Assembly: GCA_002778195.1 (NCBI GenBank)
Contig: PCDI01000005.1
Location: forward strand, 2,977,093-3,041,092
Direction of reading: 5' to 3'
Length of the DNA stretch: 64,000 nucleotides
From: Raffaelea ambrosiae
Lineage: Eukaryota; Ascomycota; Sordariomycetes; Ophiostomatales; Ophiostomataceae
In this document: positions 22,754-33,845 of the stretch, piece after piece
How positions within the stretch are numbered: position 1 is the first letter of the stretch
How the letters are laid out: every line of letters starts with the position of its first letter
Notes under the pieces: model-generated
The model's input: only the letters and a program-made list of their open reading frames with translations
Told to the model about the DNA's origin: nothing
Databases searched by the model: none
Position numbers and translations under genes: made by a program

Positions 22754-24118
22754 AGCATCGTACGGAAAGGGAGGAAGGACGGGCGAAGTGACGACGCCAC
22801 TCAGGAGTCGGCGCAGGTCGCAGAGCTGTAGGTAGGGCCAGCAGGTTGTGTTGCCGCAGAGGGACGGGCTGGAGGAGGTGAGAGAGCTGAGAGAGCTGAG
22901 AGAGGAGGATGACGAAAAGGAAGGCGCGGATGACAAGGAAAAAGAGCGGAGATGGACTTGCTTATCGTCCCGGCAGTCCGCAGGAGCGATAGCCGATAAC
23001 AAGGCAGAATGCGTAGCCTGTAGCAGTGCTGAAGCAAGCTCGACTATTGAATCCACGATGACGGAGAGGGCTGCAGCAGAGTCAGGCTCTGCCGCATTGC
23101 TGACGGGTCAAGCTGTTTTCCGAGACCCCGGCGTTCCGTGCTGCTGGCCACTGCAACACAATGTCACCTTTCTTTTCTTTGTGGTAATGATGCGTGCGTA
23201 TCGTCTCTAGTGCAGTCCTAGCACGTGTGTTGGTCGAGACCGGAAAAGAGGCCTCGATTTTTTGTGTTCTGCAGTTAAATCTGTGGCCGTGAACACTTCA
23301 AGTCGTCTCTTGCTGCCTCGTTGTTCGAATGCACAAGACCAGTCTTACAGGAAGGTTTGAAGGCAGTCTTTGTGAGCACTGCTATAAGCAGGAACAGCAG
23401 CAATGGACAAAGGCAGGGAGGGGCATTCGCAGGGTGAAGTGAGACAAGAACTCGATACGGCCGGCATTCCTTCAGCGGGTTGAGGAGTGCCGAGGGCGTC
23501 TACCGTGTTGAGAGGGATCACACGCCAAACGTGACCAGGCACATGCAGAGAATTTGCACACAAAAAAAAATTGTGTACGGTTTCCTCGGAAGCACGCGCG
23601 CAGAGCCTGATTGGTGGGCCTGAATCAGCACAGAATAGCGAGATAAGATTCTCCAATTTACTATTAGGAGTACAAAGTAGAGTCCGTGCGACCAAATGAA
23701 AATTTCTGCGAGAATAGCTGAAAACGATGATCTCGATTGTTACGGTGTGGCTCAAATGTCAGTTTTGAGAGCACAAGTCCCGTGACACGGCACGTGTATC
23801 AATTTTTACTGAGGCCATCTTCGTGTCAAGAGCTGTCTTCTAAGAGTACCTTCCAATGCCTTCCGGAAATGTCTTCCAAGACTGCTTCCATAAGCGGTCT
23901 TCCAGGACCGTACAGTTCTTGCTCGTATCTAAATGGTAAAAGCTGTACAATCAAACCAAAGCACTTGGAATATAAGAAACTCGCCGCCTGGTTTTATTGA
24001 CCGCCCGCGAAATCTGGGGTGATTAGTCATTGAGACCCACCCGCTTGGGCAAAAAAAAAAAAAAAAAGTTCGAGTGCCTCGCTTCTGCGACGTAACGGAC
24101 AAGACGACAACTTGCAAG
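22754..24118. other. Divergent intergenic region, DGK1 / SPB4
   Basis: Shared upstream region. It includes the open but leader-like N-terminal extension of DGK1 (to 23056). At 23838-23912 there are imperfect repeats of a CTTCCARGA-like element. A poly-A run of about 18 lies at 24050-24067, about 50 bp before the helicase ATG. No gene seen. Confidence 0.5.
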
Positions 24119-26446
24119 ATGGCACCTGCTGGGCGACGCTCTTGGGATACTCTCGGTCTTCCCGAGTGGTGCTTGCAAGCAATCGCCAGTAAGGGCTACG
24201 TCGAACCAACGCCCTCTCAGGCTTCTGCCATCCCGCTGTTTTTGGCGAATTCAGACGTTGTCGTAGAGGCACCAACTGGGAGTGGGAAAAGTTTATCGTT
24301 TCTGATTCCACTTGTGCTGCGTATACTGCGGCGAGGAGAGGATGAACTCCCAAAGCGTGGGCACGTCACCGCCGTTGTGCTGGCACCGACGCGTGAACTG
24401 GCCTTCCAGCTGCACCAGGCTCTGCTGGAGCTGATCGCCTTCCACCAGCCGACAGCCGCCATACTGCCATATCTGCAGTCGAATATGCTGGATGACGATC
24501 AGAATTGCCGTCCGAATGACCAAGGGAGGAAGAACAAGAAGGGCTCAAAAAAGCAGCCACTGGCCGCTAACGGAATGCAAGTCGTGGGCGAGGAGGACGA
24601 GCACAACAACGACCCATCCGCACCCATTACCAAATACACTCGACGACCAAACACGACGGAACCGGTGATCGTCCCACAGCTTGTCGTGGGAGGATGGTCC
24701 AAGAAGCTCCCAGCGGACCTGGCAGCCTTTGCTCGGCAGGGAAGCAACGTCATCGTGGGCACGCCTGGGCGCGTGGCCAAGTTCCTTGCGAGCAGTGCCG
24801 TGAACAGCACCGCATCCTTCGAGGCGCTTGTTTTGGACGAGGCAGACCGGCTACTGGACCTAGGGTTTGGTGTCCATCTGCAGCAGATCCTCTCGTTCGT
24901 GCCGAAGCAGCGTCGCACGTTCCTGTGCTCTGCGTCGATCAACGATGCCATCAGCGAGCTCATCAAGGTCAACCTGCGGAACCCCAAGCGCATTGTTGTG
25001 CGCGTGCAGACACGCGCAAAGAAAACAGCTTCTTCCTCCTCGAAAGACATTGAAGAGAAGAAGACGCCTGCCAGTTTGCTCAACACCTACGTCACTCTAC
25101 CATCCAGCCACAAACTGCCGGCCCTGGTGCAGATCTTGACCCAGATGGAACCGCGACCGCTGCGGACCATTGTCTTCATGGCCTCGTGCTTTTCGGTCAC
25201 ATACTTTTCCGCTGTTCTCCCGGCCGTCATGCCAGAAGGTTACAGCGTGGTGTCTTTGCACAGCAAGTTGGTGCGGAATGTGCGAGAGAAGCAGTTTATG
25301 CGTTTTGTCTCTGCGACCTCACCATGCGTACTATTCTGTAAGTCTCTTTCTCTCCGTCTCTCTCTTCTCTCTCTCTGTGTGTGTGTCTGTCTTTTTCTTA
25401 TCGCTAACTATTTATCAGGTACCGATGTGGCCAGCCGAGGCTTGGATGTAGCCAATGTCGACCTCGTCATCAACATCGACCCGCCCACGGATCCCAAGGC
25501 CTTCCTGCACCGTTGCGGGCGGACAGCCCGTGCTGGCCGCCGGGGTCTTGCAGTGACAATGCTGCGGCCGGGGCGCGAATCAGAAGGCTACGTTCCCTAT
25601 TTGACCGCACGAGAGACGCCAGTCATCGACCTCGCAACAGCCGTGCCCTCGCTAGCTGATATTCCCTCGCTAGCAAGGGACACAGCCGCGGACTTGACCA
25701 AAGGCATCCGCGATCAAGTCCTGAAAGACCGCGCCCTGCACACGCTCGGTCAGCGCGGTTTCGTGTCGTGGGCACGGGCATTCAAGGAGCACAAGGCCGA
25801 GTCCATTTTCCGCTCGACCGACCTAGACTGGAACGAGCTGGGCCACGCCTGGGGCCTGGCACAGCTGCCCAAGATGCCTGAACTGCGGGCGGCTGACATC
25901 ACAGACCGGTCGCTCGGTCTCGGTGATCGCGTGGACGTGAACATGATTCCGTTCAAAGACAAGGCCAAGGAACAGCTGCGTCAGCAGGAGCTTCGCATGA
26001 AGATGCTGGCTCAGGCGGCGGCGGAGGTTGACGCAGAGGTTGCCGCAGAGGAGCGTGCGGCTACCGAGAAGAAGAAAAGCAGCGGCAGCAAGGAGAACAC
26101 AAGGAAACGCAACAGTCCTTGGAGCGCCAAGAATGACAAGGATGCTGTGCGTGTCGAGCGACGAGAAAAGAAGCGCCGGAAGCGGGAGGCCGAGCACATG
26201 GCGAAGATGACACCAGAGGAGCGTGAGAAAAGGCTCAAGGTGAACGCCATGGTGGCGGAAGTGCGGCAAAAGAACCTGGCAGCGGCAGCAGCAGAAGACG
26301 CAAAACTACAGGCCGGAGCCAAGAAGGCCAGCAAGGTGGTACAGAAGAGAGACAGAGGGGACGATTCGGATGATTTGGATGATCTGGACGACTCTGAGCT
26401 TGAGGATTCTGATGCGCCTCCGGAATTCGGCGGCTTTTCCGATTGA
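24119..26446 (+). CDS. SPB4: DEAD-box ATP-dependent rRNA helicase
   Basis: Two exons, 24119-25337 and 25419-26446, 748 residues. Helicase motifs in order: GYVEPTPSQ (Q motif, ~26-34), APTGSGKS (I, 51-58), PTRELA (Ia, 90-95), GTPGR (Ib, 214-218), DEAD (II, 240-243), SAS (III, 271-273), TDVASRGLD (V, from 408) and HRCGRTARAG (VI). The C-terminal part is Lys/Glu-rich and ends in an acidic tail (DDSDDLDDLDDSELEDSD). Overall pattern and the DPPTDPKAFLHRCGR region match Spb4, which acts in 60S pre-ribosome maturation in the nucleolus; yeast Spb4 is about 606 residues, so this one is longer, partly through a low-complexity insert at about 120-185. The 81-bp intron interrupts motif V between Cys and Thr-Asp, has a GCTAAC branch site, is divisible by three and has no stop codon. 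Confidence 0.92.
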   Translation: MAPAGRRSWDTLGLPEWCLQAIASKGYVEPTPSQASAIPLFLANSDVVVEAPTGSGKSLSFLIPLVLRILRRGEDELPKRGHVTAVVLAPTRELAFQLHQALLELIAFHQPTAAILPYLQSNMLDDDQNCRPNDQGRKNKKGSKKQPLAANGMQVVGEEDEHNNDPSAPITKYTRRPNTTEPVIVPQLVVGGWSKKLPADLAAFARQGSNVIVGTPGRVAKFLASSAVNSTASFEALVLDEADRLLDLGFGVHLQQILSFVPKQRRTFLCSASINDAISELIKVNLRNPKRIVVRVQTRAKKTASSSSKDIEEKKTPASLLNTYVTLPSSHKLPALVQILTQMEPRPLRTIVFMASCFSVTYFSAVLPAVMPEGYSVVSLHSKLVRNVREKQFMRFVSATSPCVLFCKSLSLRLSLLSLCVCVCLFLIANYLSGTDVASRGLDVANVDLVINIDPPTDPKAFLHRCGRTARAGRRGLAVTMLRPGRESEGYVPYLTARETPVIDLATAVPSLADIPSLARDTAADLTKGIRDQVLKDRALHTLGQRGFVSWARAFKEHKAESIFRSTDLDWNELGHAWGLAQLPKMPELRAADITDRSLGLGDRVDVNMIPFKDKAKEQLRQQELRMKMLAQAAAEVDAEVAAEERAATEKKKSSGSKENTRKRNSPWSAKNDKDAVRVERREKKRRKREAEHMAKMTPEEREKRLKVNAMVAEVRQKNLAAAAAEDAKLQAGAKKASKVVQKRDRGDDSDDLDDLDDSELEDSDAPPEFGGFSD

Positions 26447-26829
26447 GAACGGCGCATGGCGAATGTGTTTGTTTTGTTTTGTTTGGGTTAGGGGTGGGCA
26501 TTTCTTCTTGATACCATGAGGCATAGATAGAGACAGCATCAAATAGGCGTCCCAAAAAGCATTCGTACATTTATTCTCTATTCTACACAGGCCGGATTCA
26601 AGCCCACAAGACGCGCTGTGGATTGAAAGCCGCAATCCCCAGTGCTAAACTTACTTTCTTGGAAGACAGCTCCTGGAAGACTGCTTGTGGCCGGTGGTTA
26701 GACCAACGAATTACAGCCCAAGTAGAAGTTGGTACGCGTGCTGTGTCACTAGGATGGGGGGCTCCTTGAAGGTAACTCGCTACTGTTGTGATTCGGCATT
26801 GCTCGCGAAAGGGCAGCTAGCCGTCTCTG
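26447..26829. other. Convergent intergenic region, SPB4 / LENG1-like
   Basis: 383 bp between two stop codons, holding both 3' UTRs. It contains GGAAGAC-type elements (26661-26686) resembling those upstream of SPB4. No gene. Confidence 0.6.
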
Positions 26830-28123
26830 TCAGTGCCTGTCCGACTTTGATGCCCTGGGCGATCTGACTCTCCTGGGTGTGCTATGGTGGTGGCTGCGAT
26901 GGGAACTGGACCGCTCTCTGCCACCCGGGCCGTCGTCATGACCTCTGCTGCTGCGGTGGCGTCTATCCCTCTCTGTGTCCCTGTCCTCCCTCATATGTCG
27001 CCTTCTTGAAGATTCATCACGGTCATGTCTGTGCTCATCGCGGTGTCTATGCCGTCGCCTGTCGTCCCTGTCTCTGTCTTTACCGTCACCACCGTTGTCC
27101 AGTGCAAATCCATCCAGACTGTTGCTGTCCTCTCTTTCTCTTTCCTCTTCTCGATACACTTCGTCTTCGTCTCGCCTTCTACGATGTCCCTTGTGCCGAT
27201 GCCTGCGCCGCCTCCGTTTCTCTTCCTCTCGCTCCTGCTCCTCCTTCAATTCGGCCAGTTCTCGCGCTCGCACATCCGCATCTCGCTGCCGCTCTTGATT
27301 TATGGCACGTACCGTCGCTGCACCTTTTTTCATCGCTGCCAGCGGATCGGCGGTAACACTCGTCACGAGCGGGGGCCGTGGGCGCCGTGACGAAGCGGAA
27401 GAGGAGGCCGACGATAGGAAAGGTCCAGACTTGGGCGGCGGTCCGTCTCCCGTATACCAGGCTCCAAAGCCGTTTTTGCCAGCAGCGTCCGCAAATCGTA
27501 CAGCAAACGGGTTGTCGTTGCTGTTGCTGTCGCCGGCTGGCGCCGCGGTTCGGGCTTGGGAAATCGTCTGTACAGCTGCGGCCGCGGCCTCTGCCTCGTC
27601 GATGCCCAATAGGTCAATGTGTCCCTTGCTGTCGACAAGGGGGCGTTCGTCTTTCTTGCCACTGCTCCTTTTCCGTTCCCGCTCTTGACGGCCACCATCC
27701 TCATCCTGTCTGTCCAGCTGGGACTGCGCCATGCGCATCTCAAAATCGGTGTCGTCTTCGCCATGGCGTTTGCGTTTTCGCGCTGGTCGGGACGAGGTGT
27801 AGGAAGGAGGAGGCAGCGCTGTTCTTGTTGTCGCGGCAGAGCTGCTGTTGTTTTGTGATGACTCGGGAATCGGTGGTAGTGGTTCTGGGTCTTCGCCTCT
27901 CAGGATGGCCAAGCGATGAGCGGACTCTGCCTCTTTGCGACGCAGTTCGTCCGCTGCTTCTTGCGCACGAGCCTCGGCCTCGTCCCGCCGAACACGCGCA
28001 ATGTTGTCTGCATTGTAGACATTCCACGACTTCTTGCCGAGTAGTTTTCTACTCACGTTAGCATTTGAAAAGGATTAAAACTACGAGGTGGCGTGGAGAA
28101 GGAGTCGGCACATACAGAGGCAT
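26830..28123 (-). CDS. CIR_N-domain protein, LENG1-like splicing-associated protein
   Basis: Two coding exons: a tiny one of 8 nt (28123-28116, ATG CCT CT) and 28048-26830, giving 408 residues starting MPLKLLGKKSWNVYN. The 67-bp intron has a GTATGT donor, a GCTAAC branch site and a TAG acceptor. Without it, the open frame has no ATG at its start. Residues 7-45 (GKKSWNVYNADNIARVRRDE, then Glu/Ala-rich helix) match the CIR N-terminal domain, as in human LENG1 and Cwc25-type splicing factors. The rest is Arg/Asp/Glu/His-rich with RS-like, RD and HRHRDEHRHD stretches in the last 130 residues. A nuclear role in pre-mRNA processing is likely by family; the exact partner is unknown. Confidence 0.82.
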
Positions 28124-28636
28124 CCTGGTAAGAGTGGAAGGGTGCAAAGATTAATTTGGCGATAGGTTTACGCGATGTTGGGTAAGAAATAAATGTTACA
28201 TAAGCATACATTGACAGTGATTTGTTTAGCGTAGTGGCCCTGTAACTCCAGCGGGACACGGCACCCTCACAGACATCCTCATACACGAAGGGCATCTTCA
28301 CTTTCAGTACATTGGCTACAAGCGCTCCAAAAAAAAGCCATACAGTACTATTTCTGAGATGTGTCTTCATGCAGAAAGGTAAAACTAAGCAAAGATATCA
28401 TAAACTGGAATATAAAGCACCAAAAGCATAAAAAACGAACGTGAAAGGGTATCCTGTCGACATAAAGTCGAGACATCATAATATCCTGTCCCCTCCCCGT
28501 ATATTCTCTTTCCTTCATCCTCGGGGTATTCAATTAATTTTCCATCACAGGGTATCCCTTGTTTTTTTTTTGCAAAGTTCATAGAAATACAACATTAACT
28601 TGACACAAAAGCAACCGGTCGTTTGTCGAAGCCCGA

Positions 28637-28667
<31 letters not shown>

Positions 28668-29071
28668 GGTTGGTTGGGTTTTGTTGGGTTAATACTCGCC
28701 GTTTTCCTTTCTGGTTCGGGGAAGTCTGGTTCGTCATTTTGTAAATCGGGAGGTTTTCAGAAAAGAGGTTTCGTCGGAAGAGGGGTTTCGGTTTAAAATA
28801 AGCCATTGAAAGCAAACGCAGCATGAAGACTGTAGTGGTGTGCATTACGAAGTGGGCGGTATCGGGTTGGGAGTCGGTGAAGAAAGAACGGTTGTCGCGT
28901 CATCAAAATAGTTTCTCATGTGGTGAACGTCCATCCGTTGCTGGTGGTACCAGTGACTGCAAGGATTGCACGAATGGCCAAAGGGTGGCCCCCTTGGAGT
29001 CAGCACAACTGGGCAATGGAGACACACAAAAACAAATAAAAGAGACACGTTTGGGTGTTCTCGATCATTTT
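28124..29071. other. Intergenic region upstream of the LENG1-like gene
   Basis: Promoter of the LENG1-like gene and 3' flank of the stomatin gene (both minus strand). It holds a 29-nt poly-T tract at 28639-28667. No gene seen. Confidence 0.55.
28639..28667 (+). repeat. Poly(T) tract of 29
   Basis: An uninterrupted run of 29 T on the + strand (poly-A on the minus strand), followed by GGTTGGTTGGGTT. Intergenic; mononucleotide runs of this length are slippage-prone. Confidence 0.9.
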
Positions 29072-30312
29072 TTAGATGGTCTCGACCACCCGCGCGTTAA
29101 TGGCTTGCTGGAAACCTTGGTCCTGACCTCCAAAATCTGCGGAGTGACTCGGCTCGCCATCGTTGGCGTGCTTGAGGGCAGCATCGAAAGCTGCGGATCC
29201 GGGCATGGTCTGGTTGGTAGCCGGCAGGAAGATGACCTTGCTGTTGGCGCTCTTGGCCATGGCCTGCATGGCCTCGAGGTAGCGGATCTGCATGGCGGGC
29301 GCAGACGACAGGATATCGGCGGCTTGACGCATCAACTTGGCGGATTCGACCTAGGGAAGTGGGCAGTCAATATCAAGCGTTGCTTTGTAAACAGACGGAA
29401 ACAACGACAACAACAACAACCACCACCAAAAAATGCGGAAATAAATCAAGGCGTAAACTCACCTCGGCCTTGGCGGCAATGATCTTCGATTCACCGATAC
29501 GCTTGCTCTGGGCAGCCATGGACAGGGACTCCTGGAGCTCCTGGCTGAAGATGATGTCCTTGATGAGCATACTCTCGACCTGCACACCCCAACCCGCGGC
29601 GACATCCTCGATGATCTCGCCAATGGACTGGGCGACCTCCTCACGACGCTCGATGACATCCTGCAGAACGCGGGCACCCAGAACGTGGCGCAGCGTGGTC
29701 TGGGTACGCTCAATCAGGGCCTGGCGCACGTTGGCGATGCCAAAGGCTGCCTTGTGCGGGCTGACGATGTGGTAGTAGATGACCGAAGTAAGGTGGAGGG
29801 TGACGTTGTCCTTTGTCATGCAGACCTGCTTGGGCACCTCGACAATCTGGATCTTGACGTCGACCTGGATAAGACGCTCGCTGAGGGGATTGACCTTGAC
29901 CAGACCAGGGTCGACAGCCTTGTAGAAGCGACCAAACTTGGTCACGAGACCGACGTTGCCCTGGCCAACACTCTTGTACGGGTTGGGGCAGATAACGCAG
30001 CAGGGAATGGCACCAAGGTTGCCAATGCATGCGCCCAGGGTGTTGACTGGGAGGAAAGGAAATTGTGATTAGACCATGACGCAGGAAGACAGATGGCGTG
30101 TTGCACAGATGCTTCTACTTACTCATGTTTCCGTACCAGCCATTGTCGAACGCGTCGTTGCCGGTGATGGTCGCAGCATAGCTCTTCTGCAGATCGCCTT
30201 GCTGGGGCGGCACGACCTCCATGTTGACCTGGGGGCGGAATCCGACGGCAGTCGGCTCAGATGCCGGCTTAGCGGCACCACCGGCCGACGCGCTGCTACC
30301 TGCTGCACTCAT
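29072..30312 (-). CDS. Stomatin/band-7 family membrane protein
   Basis: Three exons, 30312-30123, 30046-29463 and 29350-29072, 350 residues; introns 76 and 112 bp. Residues 1-63 are a soluble N-terminus with GFRPQVNMEVVPPQQGDLQ. A hydrophobic hairpin-like segment follows (residues 64-83, with CCVIC, candidate palmitoylation cysteines). The PHB/band-7 domain starts at NVGLVTKFGRFYKAVDPGLV, passes through NPLSERLIQVDVKIQIVEVP, RQALIERTQTTLRHVLG and WGVQVESMLIKDI, and is followed by an Ala-rich oligomerisation helix (QSKRIGESKIIAAKAEVESA). It ends NARVVETI. Stomatins form membrane-bound oligomers on the cytosolic face and organise membrane microdomains; the related Aspergillus StoA acts at hyphal tips. 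The start is the only ATG in frame before the conserved N-terminus. Confidence 0.9.
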
Positions 30313-33300
30313 GGTGGCGGAAATATCGGTTGTCGTGTTGATGATGTCGTGATCGACGATGTTGTTGTTGTTTTGAGCTTGGCGAGCTGTTTGTGTTTTG
30401 CGGTTTGATTGCGTTGTTTGCGTTGGCAAGGAAAGACAAAAGGAGGAAAGCCAGAGACAGGAAAGGATGGGAAAGAGAGCACGGAGATGTAGGACAGTCA
30501 AGGGCTCGGGAGGTGTCAAAAGGTGTGTGAAACTAGAACGGATGGTGCGATACGAAATGGGATGGATGCGAGCTTTATTTATGCTGTTTGGAGCTCATGA
30601 TTTCTGGCAGAGGTTTACGTCCTGTCTTGTCTGTCTAGTAATAACTAGTTAGTGGGCAGTGCTGCCAACCCCTAGGCAGACTGCTCTGTTACCAAAGCTG
30701 CAGACACCGAATGCTCCCCAAACAAGGAAGGAGGTGCGCACGGGACCAGATGATAATACGAGTAGAGCGTGCTGTCTGAGCTAGGGTGAACCTCTTAGGC
30801 CCTGTGGGCTGTGCGGGAGGGTGGCGCTACTGAACGTTGGTGGGGCGTGCGCGGGTCGCTCTTGTCGCTTCTCCGCAACTGCACTGTGTTTAGCACGGCA
30901 GAGACACGGTCCGCGGGTGCGAACTTGGACAGTGATCCCAAACGACCCAGACAAGAACCTGGCAGGGCAGTGACACTGGCCACAGCCTGGTAAGACATCC
31001 TAGGCTGTGGTGGCTCATGGCTAGCTCATAGTCACAAAGTTGCTGGCTCCTGGACGCATTCTGATATGCCGACCTGCGGCACGGCACTCAATCAGCCCCG
31101 AACAAAGAGAACGCCTTGTCGCAGACCCTGGGCAAACGAAAGCAATCGAGAGGATTCGGGGCGACTTTCCATCACAGAATGTTCAGACCACACACACTGT
31201 GGACATGAGACCCGGGCGAGAAAGCCTCAGATGTACGATAGATAGTATCTAGTTATATTGCGGTGTAGAAACGCACCCATCAGGATGTGCTCGCGAAGGC
31301 AATAACTGCGCATCTTACAAATTGATAATACCACATAGGTAAGAAATACCCCTCTTTACATGATTCCAGGTGGCCGCGCGGACGGCTGGATCAAGAAGGA
31401 GGTCTGGCGATATCGGGTTCGGGTGAATTCTCACTTGAAGGACGAAACAGAACGGGGGTGGTGGGTAGCGTTTCGTCCGGCTGGCTGCTTGGCCCCCCTC
31501 TTGCTTTCGCTGCTAGACAAAATGGGGAAATGCAGCGCCAGTAGCATGCATCTTACAAAGTACATGGCATTCCACCTTTTCCCAGTTCTTGCACAAAGGG
31601 ACAGCACACGGCCCATCTCAAAGCGTCGACCGAGCGCGCAAAGGTCCCGATGCGAGGAATACGCGCCGGTGCGATCAGCAATCTTTTTTGGCAGACCTGC
31701 ATGCCAAGGCGCGGCTTCGAAAGGCCCAGCTGTTTGTACATACTTTGTATGACACGACTTCGGCTTCCCAGCCTCGAGCAGACGATATTATGGGCCCTGC
31801 TGCTGTTTGTGAGGATCACTACCCCTGTACGGGGAGGGGGGGCAAACGAAACGTGAGCCCCGGAGCAGGGTCAATCCGGGCACCCACACCAACACAACAA
31901 GTGTATCATGTCATGATGTGCAAGGGGGCGCAGTGGTGACCAGAAAAGGATGCACATTCGATGGAGGACGGTCTTTTTTCCCTTCTTCTTTTCCGGGCGC
32001 CTTGCTCTTATCTCGCCTCGTGGAAGGTGCCGAACATCCGCGAACAGAAAGAACGTGTGTGTGGGCAAGCCTGTGTGTGTTGCTCGTTGGTTGCTCCTGC
32101 CCATCCAGGAAGCTGCTTGCCCGTCCACTAGTGCGGATTCCAGAAAAGCTTGGCTTTTCTGGGGTGTGGGGCCTCGCTGCTTCTGCTGTCCCATCATCTT
32201 CAGTGCCGACCACCATGGCGGAATTATTGTGTCAGTATTACCCTGCCTGTCGACGGCACTACGACTACGAGCATGTGCGCGTTTCTGCGCAGGGACCATG
32301 TGACCCGGGATCTAGCGAGGTTGGTTTCGCTGTGATGCATCTCATGTTGGTTGACCGGTTTTTGAGGCTGCGATTTCTACCCAAAGCATAAGCCGCACCA
32401 ACAAGCAGAGCCAAGGACTTGGACAAGACCGTCTTACCCTGCAGGACTTGTTAGTCGCTTTCTTCAGACAGCCGGTTGCCCAACACAGCAATGGCAAGCC
32501 TTGGGAGATGAGGTCATGGGGCATCCCTTCCATTGCTGAGAGCCGGTTGAGTGGGGCTCCTTCTTACCTAACCATAAATCCTTCCAAATGCAGACTGCCT
32601 TGGACCATTGGCCAAGGAACAGCAACTGCACAGCCTCGCACAAAGTATCCCGGAAACAAGCCGCCAGGAAGCCAGCGCGTTCGTTTGCTTTCGTTTACCT
32701 CTCGTTTTCCGTTCACCGACGGTTCAAGCTGTTGGTACGAGTAGCCACAGGGTACTATGTGCTATAAGACGGTCTAAGCCCACATGGGGCTGAATGTATA
32801 TACAATATGCAGGCATGAAAGAAAACTTGGCTACTTGGCACGACTGTTTGACATTTAATCTACACCCTTGTTTGTTTTACGCACTGTATTCGCAGGATTG
32901 TCCGTCTGTTTGTCTTTGATTCCCAAACTCGACATATGCTCAACCGCCTTCTGGTAGCCAACTTGAAGCGCCCTGGTGTGGCTTCCTCGTGATCTTCCAG
33001 TGGCAATTCCCCCAGGGCTGATAAAAGCTAGAAGCCTTCTAGAAAACTTGCACGTTGGTCAGATTCGGTAGGCAGTGTCAAGGCGTATCTTTTATAAACT
33101 AAACCAAGCCATGGTAACCAGCATCATGAGACCACAATTCGATGGCATTGACGTAACAGTCGGGCACCCGCCGCGGCGGTGCAAATATCAAGCATTTTCG
33201 GGCATTTTCAAGACAAAGGCGATTCACGTTTATGCTGTCCAAGACTAGGAAGGCTTTTATGGTCTTAACTAGAACGAACCATGGCTTGGGATGACAACCC

Positions 33301-33845
33301 GATTGGACAACGTAGTATGTACTGTCTGGGATTATTCTCGACATGTTGGCCATCAGATCGCCAGTGATAGTTTGTTAGAAATTTGCTAGTCTGCTGGGCC
33401 AGGACCTCAGTATCGTCTGTGAACGTATTCTGCACAGAGAAGGCAGTTAGGCAGACAAGATCTTGTGCAAAGAAAATTGAACAAAACAGAAGGACACTCC
33501 GTGGATTGATAATCCACATACACTATCAAATGCCTTTTGAGTTGATTTCCTCGTTGAAAGAATTTCATCTTTATTTTCATCTTATGTTTTGCACACATTT
33601 GTCTCTAACCTAACACCTGCCAATGCTGGTGGATGAGCCACCGGGTTTGGTGACCATCACACTCTTTCTATTTAACAAATTTATGAAGACAAAATAACAA
33701 CGAGAAAATGGTATATGCATAAAGCGTTACAGGTCCCCAAAAAGAACCAAACCCAAAACCAAACATGAAAAAGAAAGAACATGAGAAAGAAACTGAGCGT
33801 TGAGTGGGCGAAATTTGGGGGGGTTTTTTTTTTTTGGCCCTAGAT
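30313..33845. other. 3.5 kb gene-free region
   Basis: The first few hundred bases are the stomatin promoter (CA/CG-rich leader near 30313-30420). The remainder has only short overlapping frames without family resemblance. I see no terminal repeats, no reverse transcriptase or transposase motif, and no tRNA. Confidence 0.5.

Noticed and set aside
30313..33845. Possible transposon relic
   Set aside because: I looked for terminal inverted repeats, long terminal repeats and transposase or reverse-transcriptase motifs and found none by eye.
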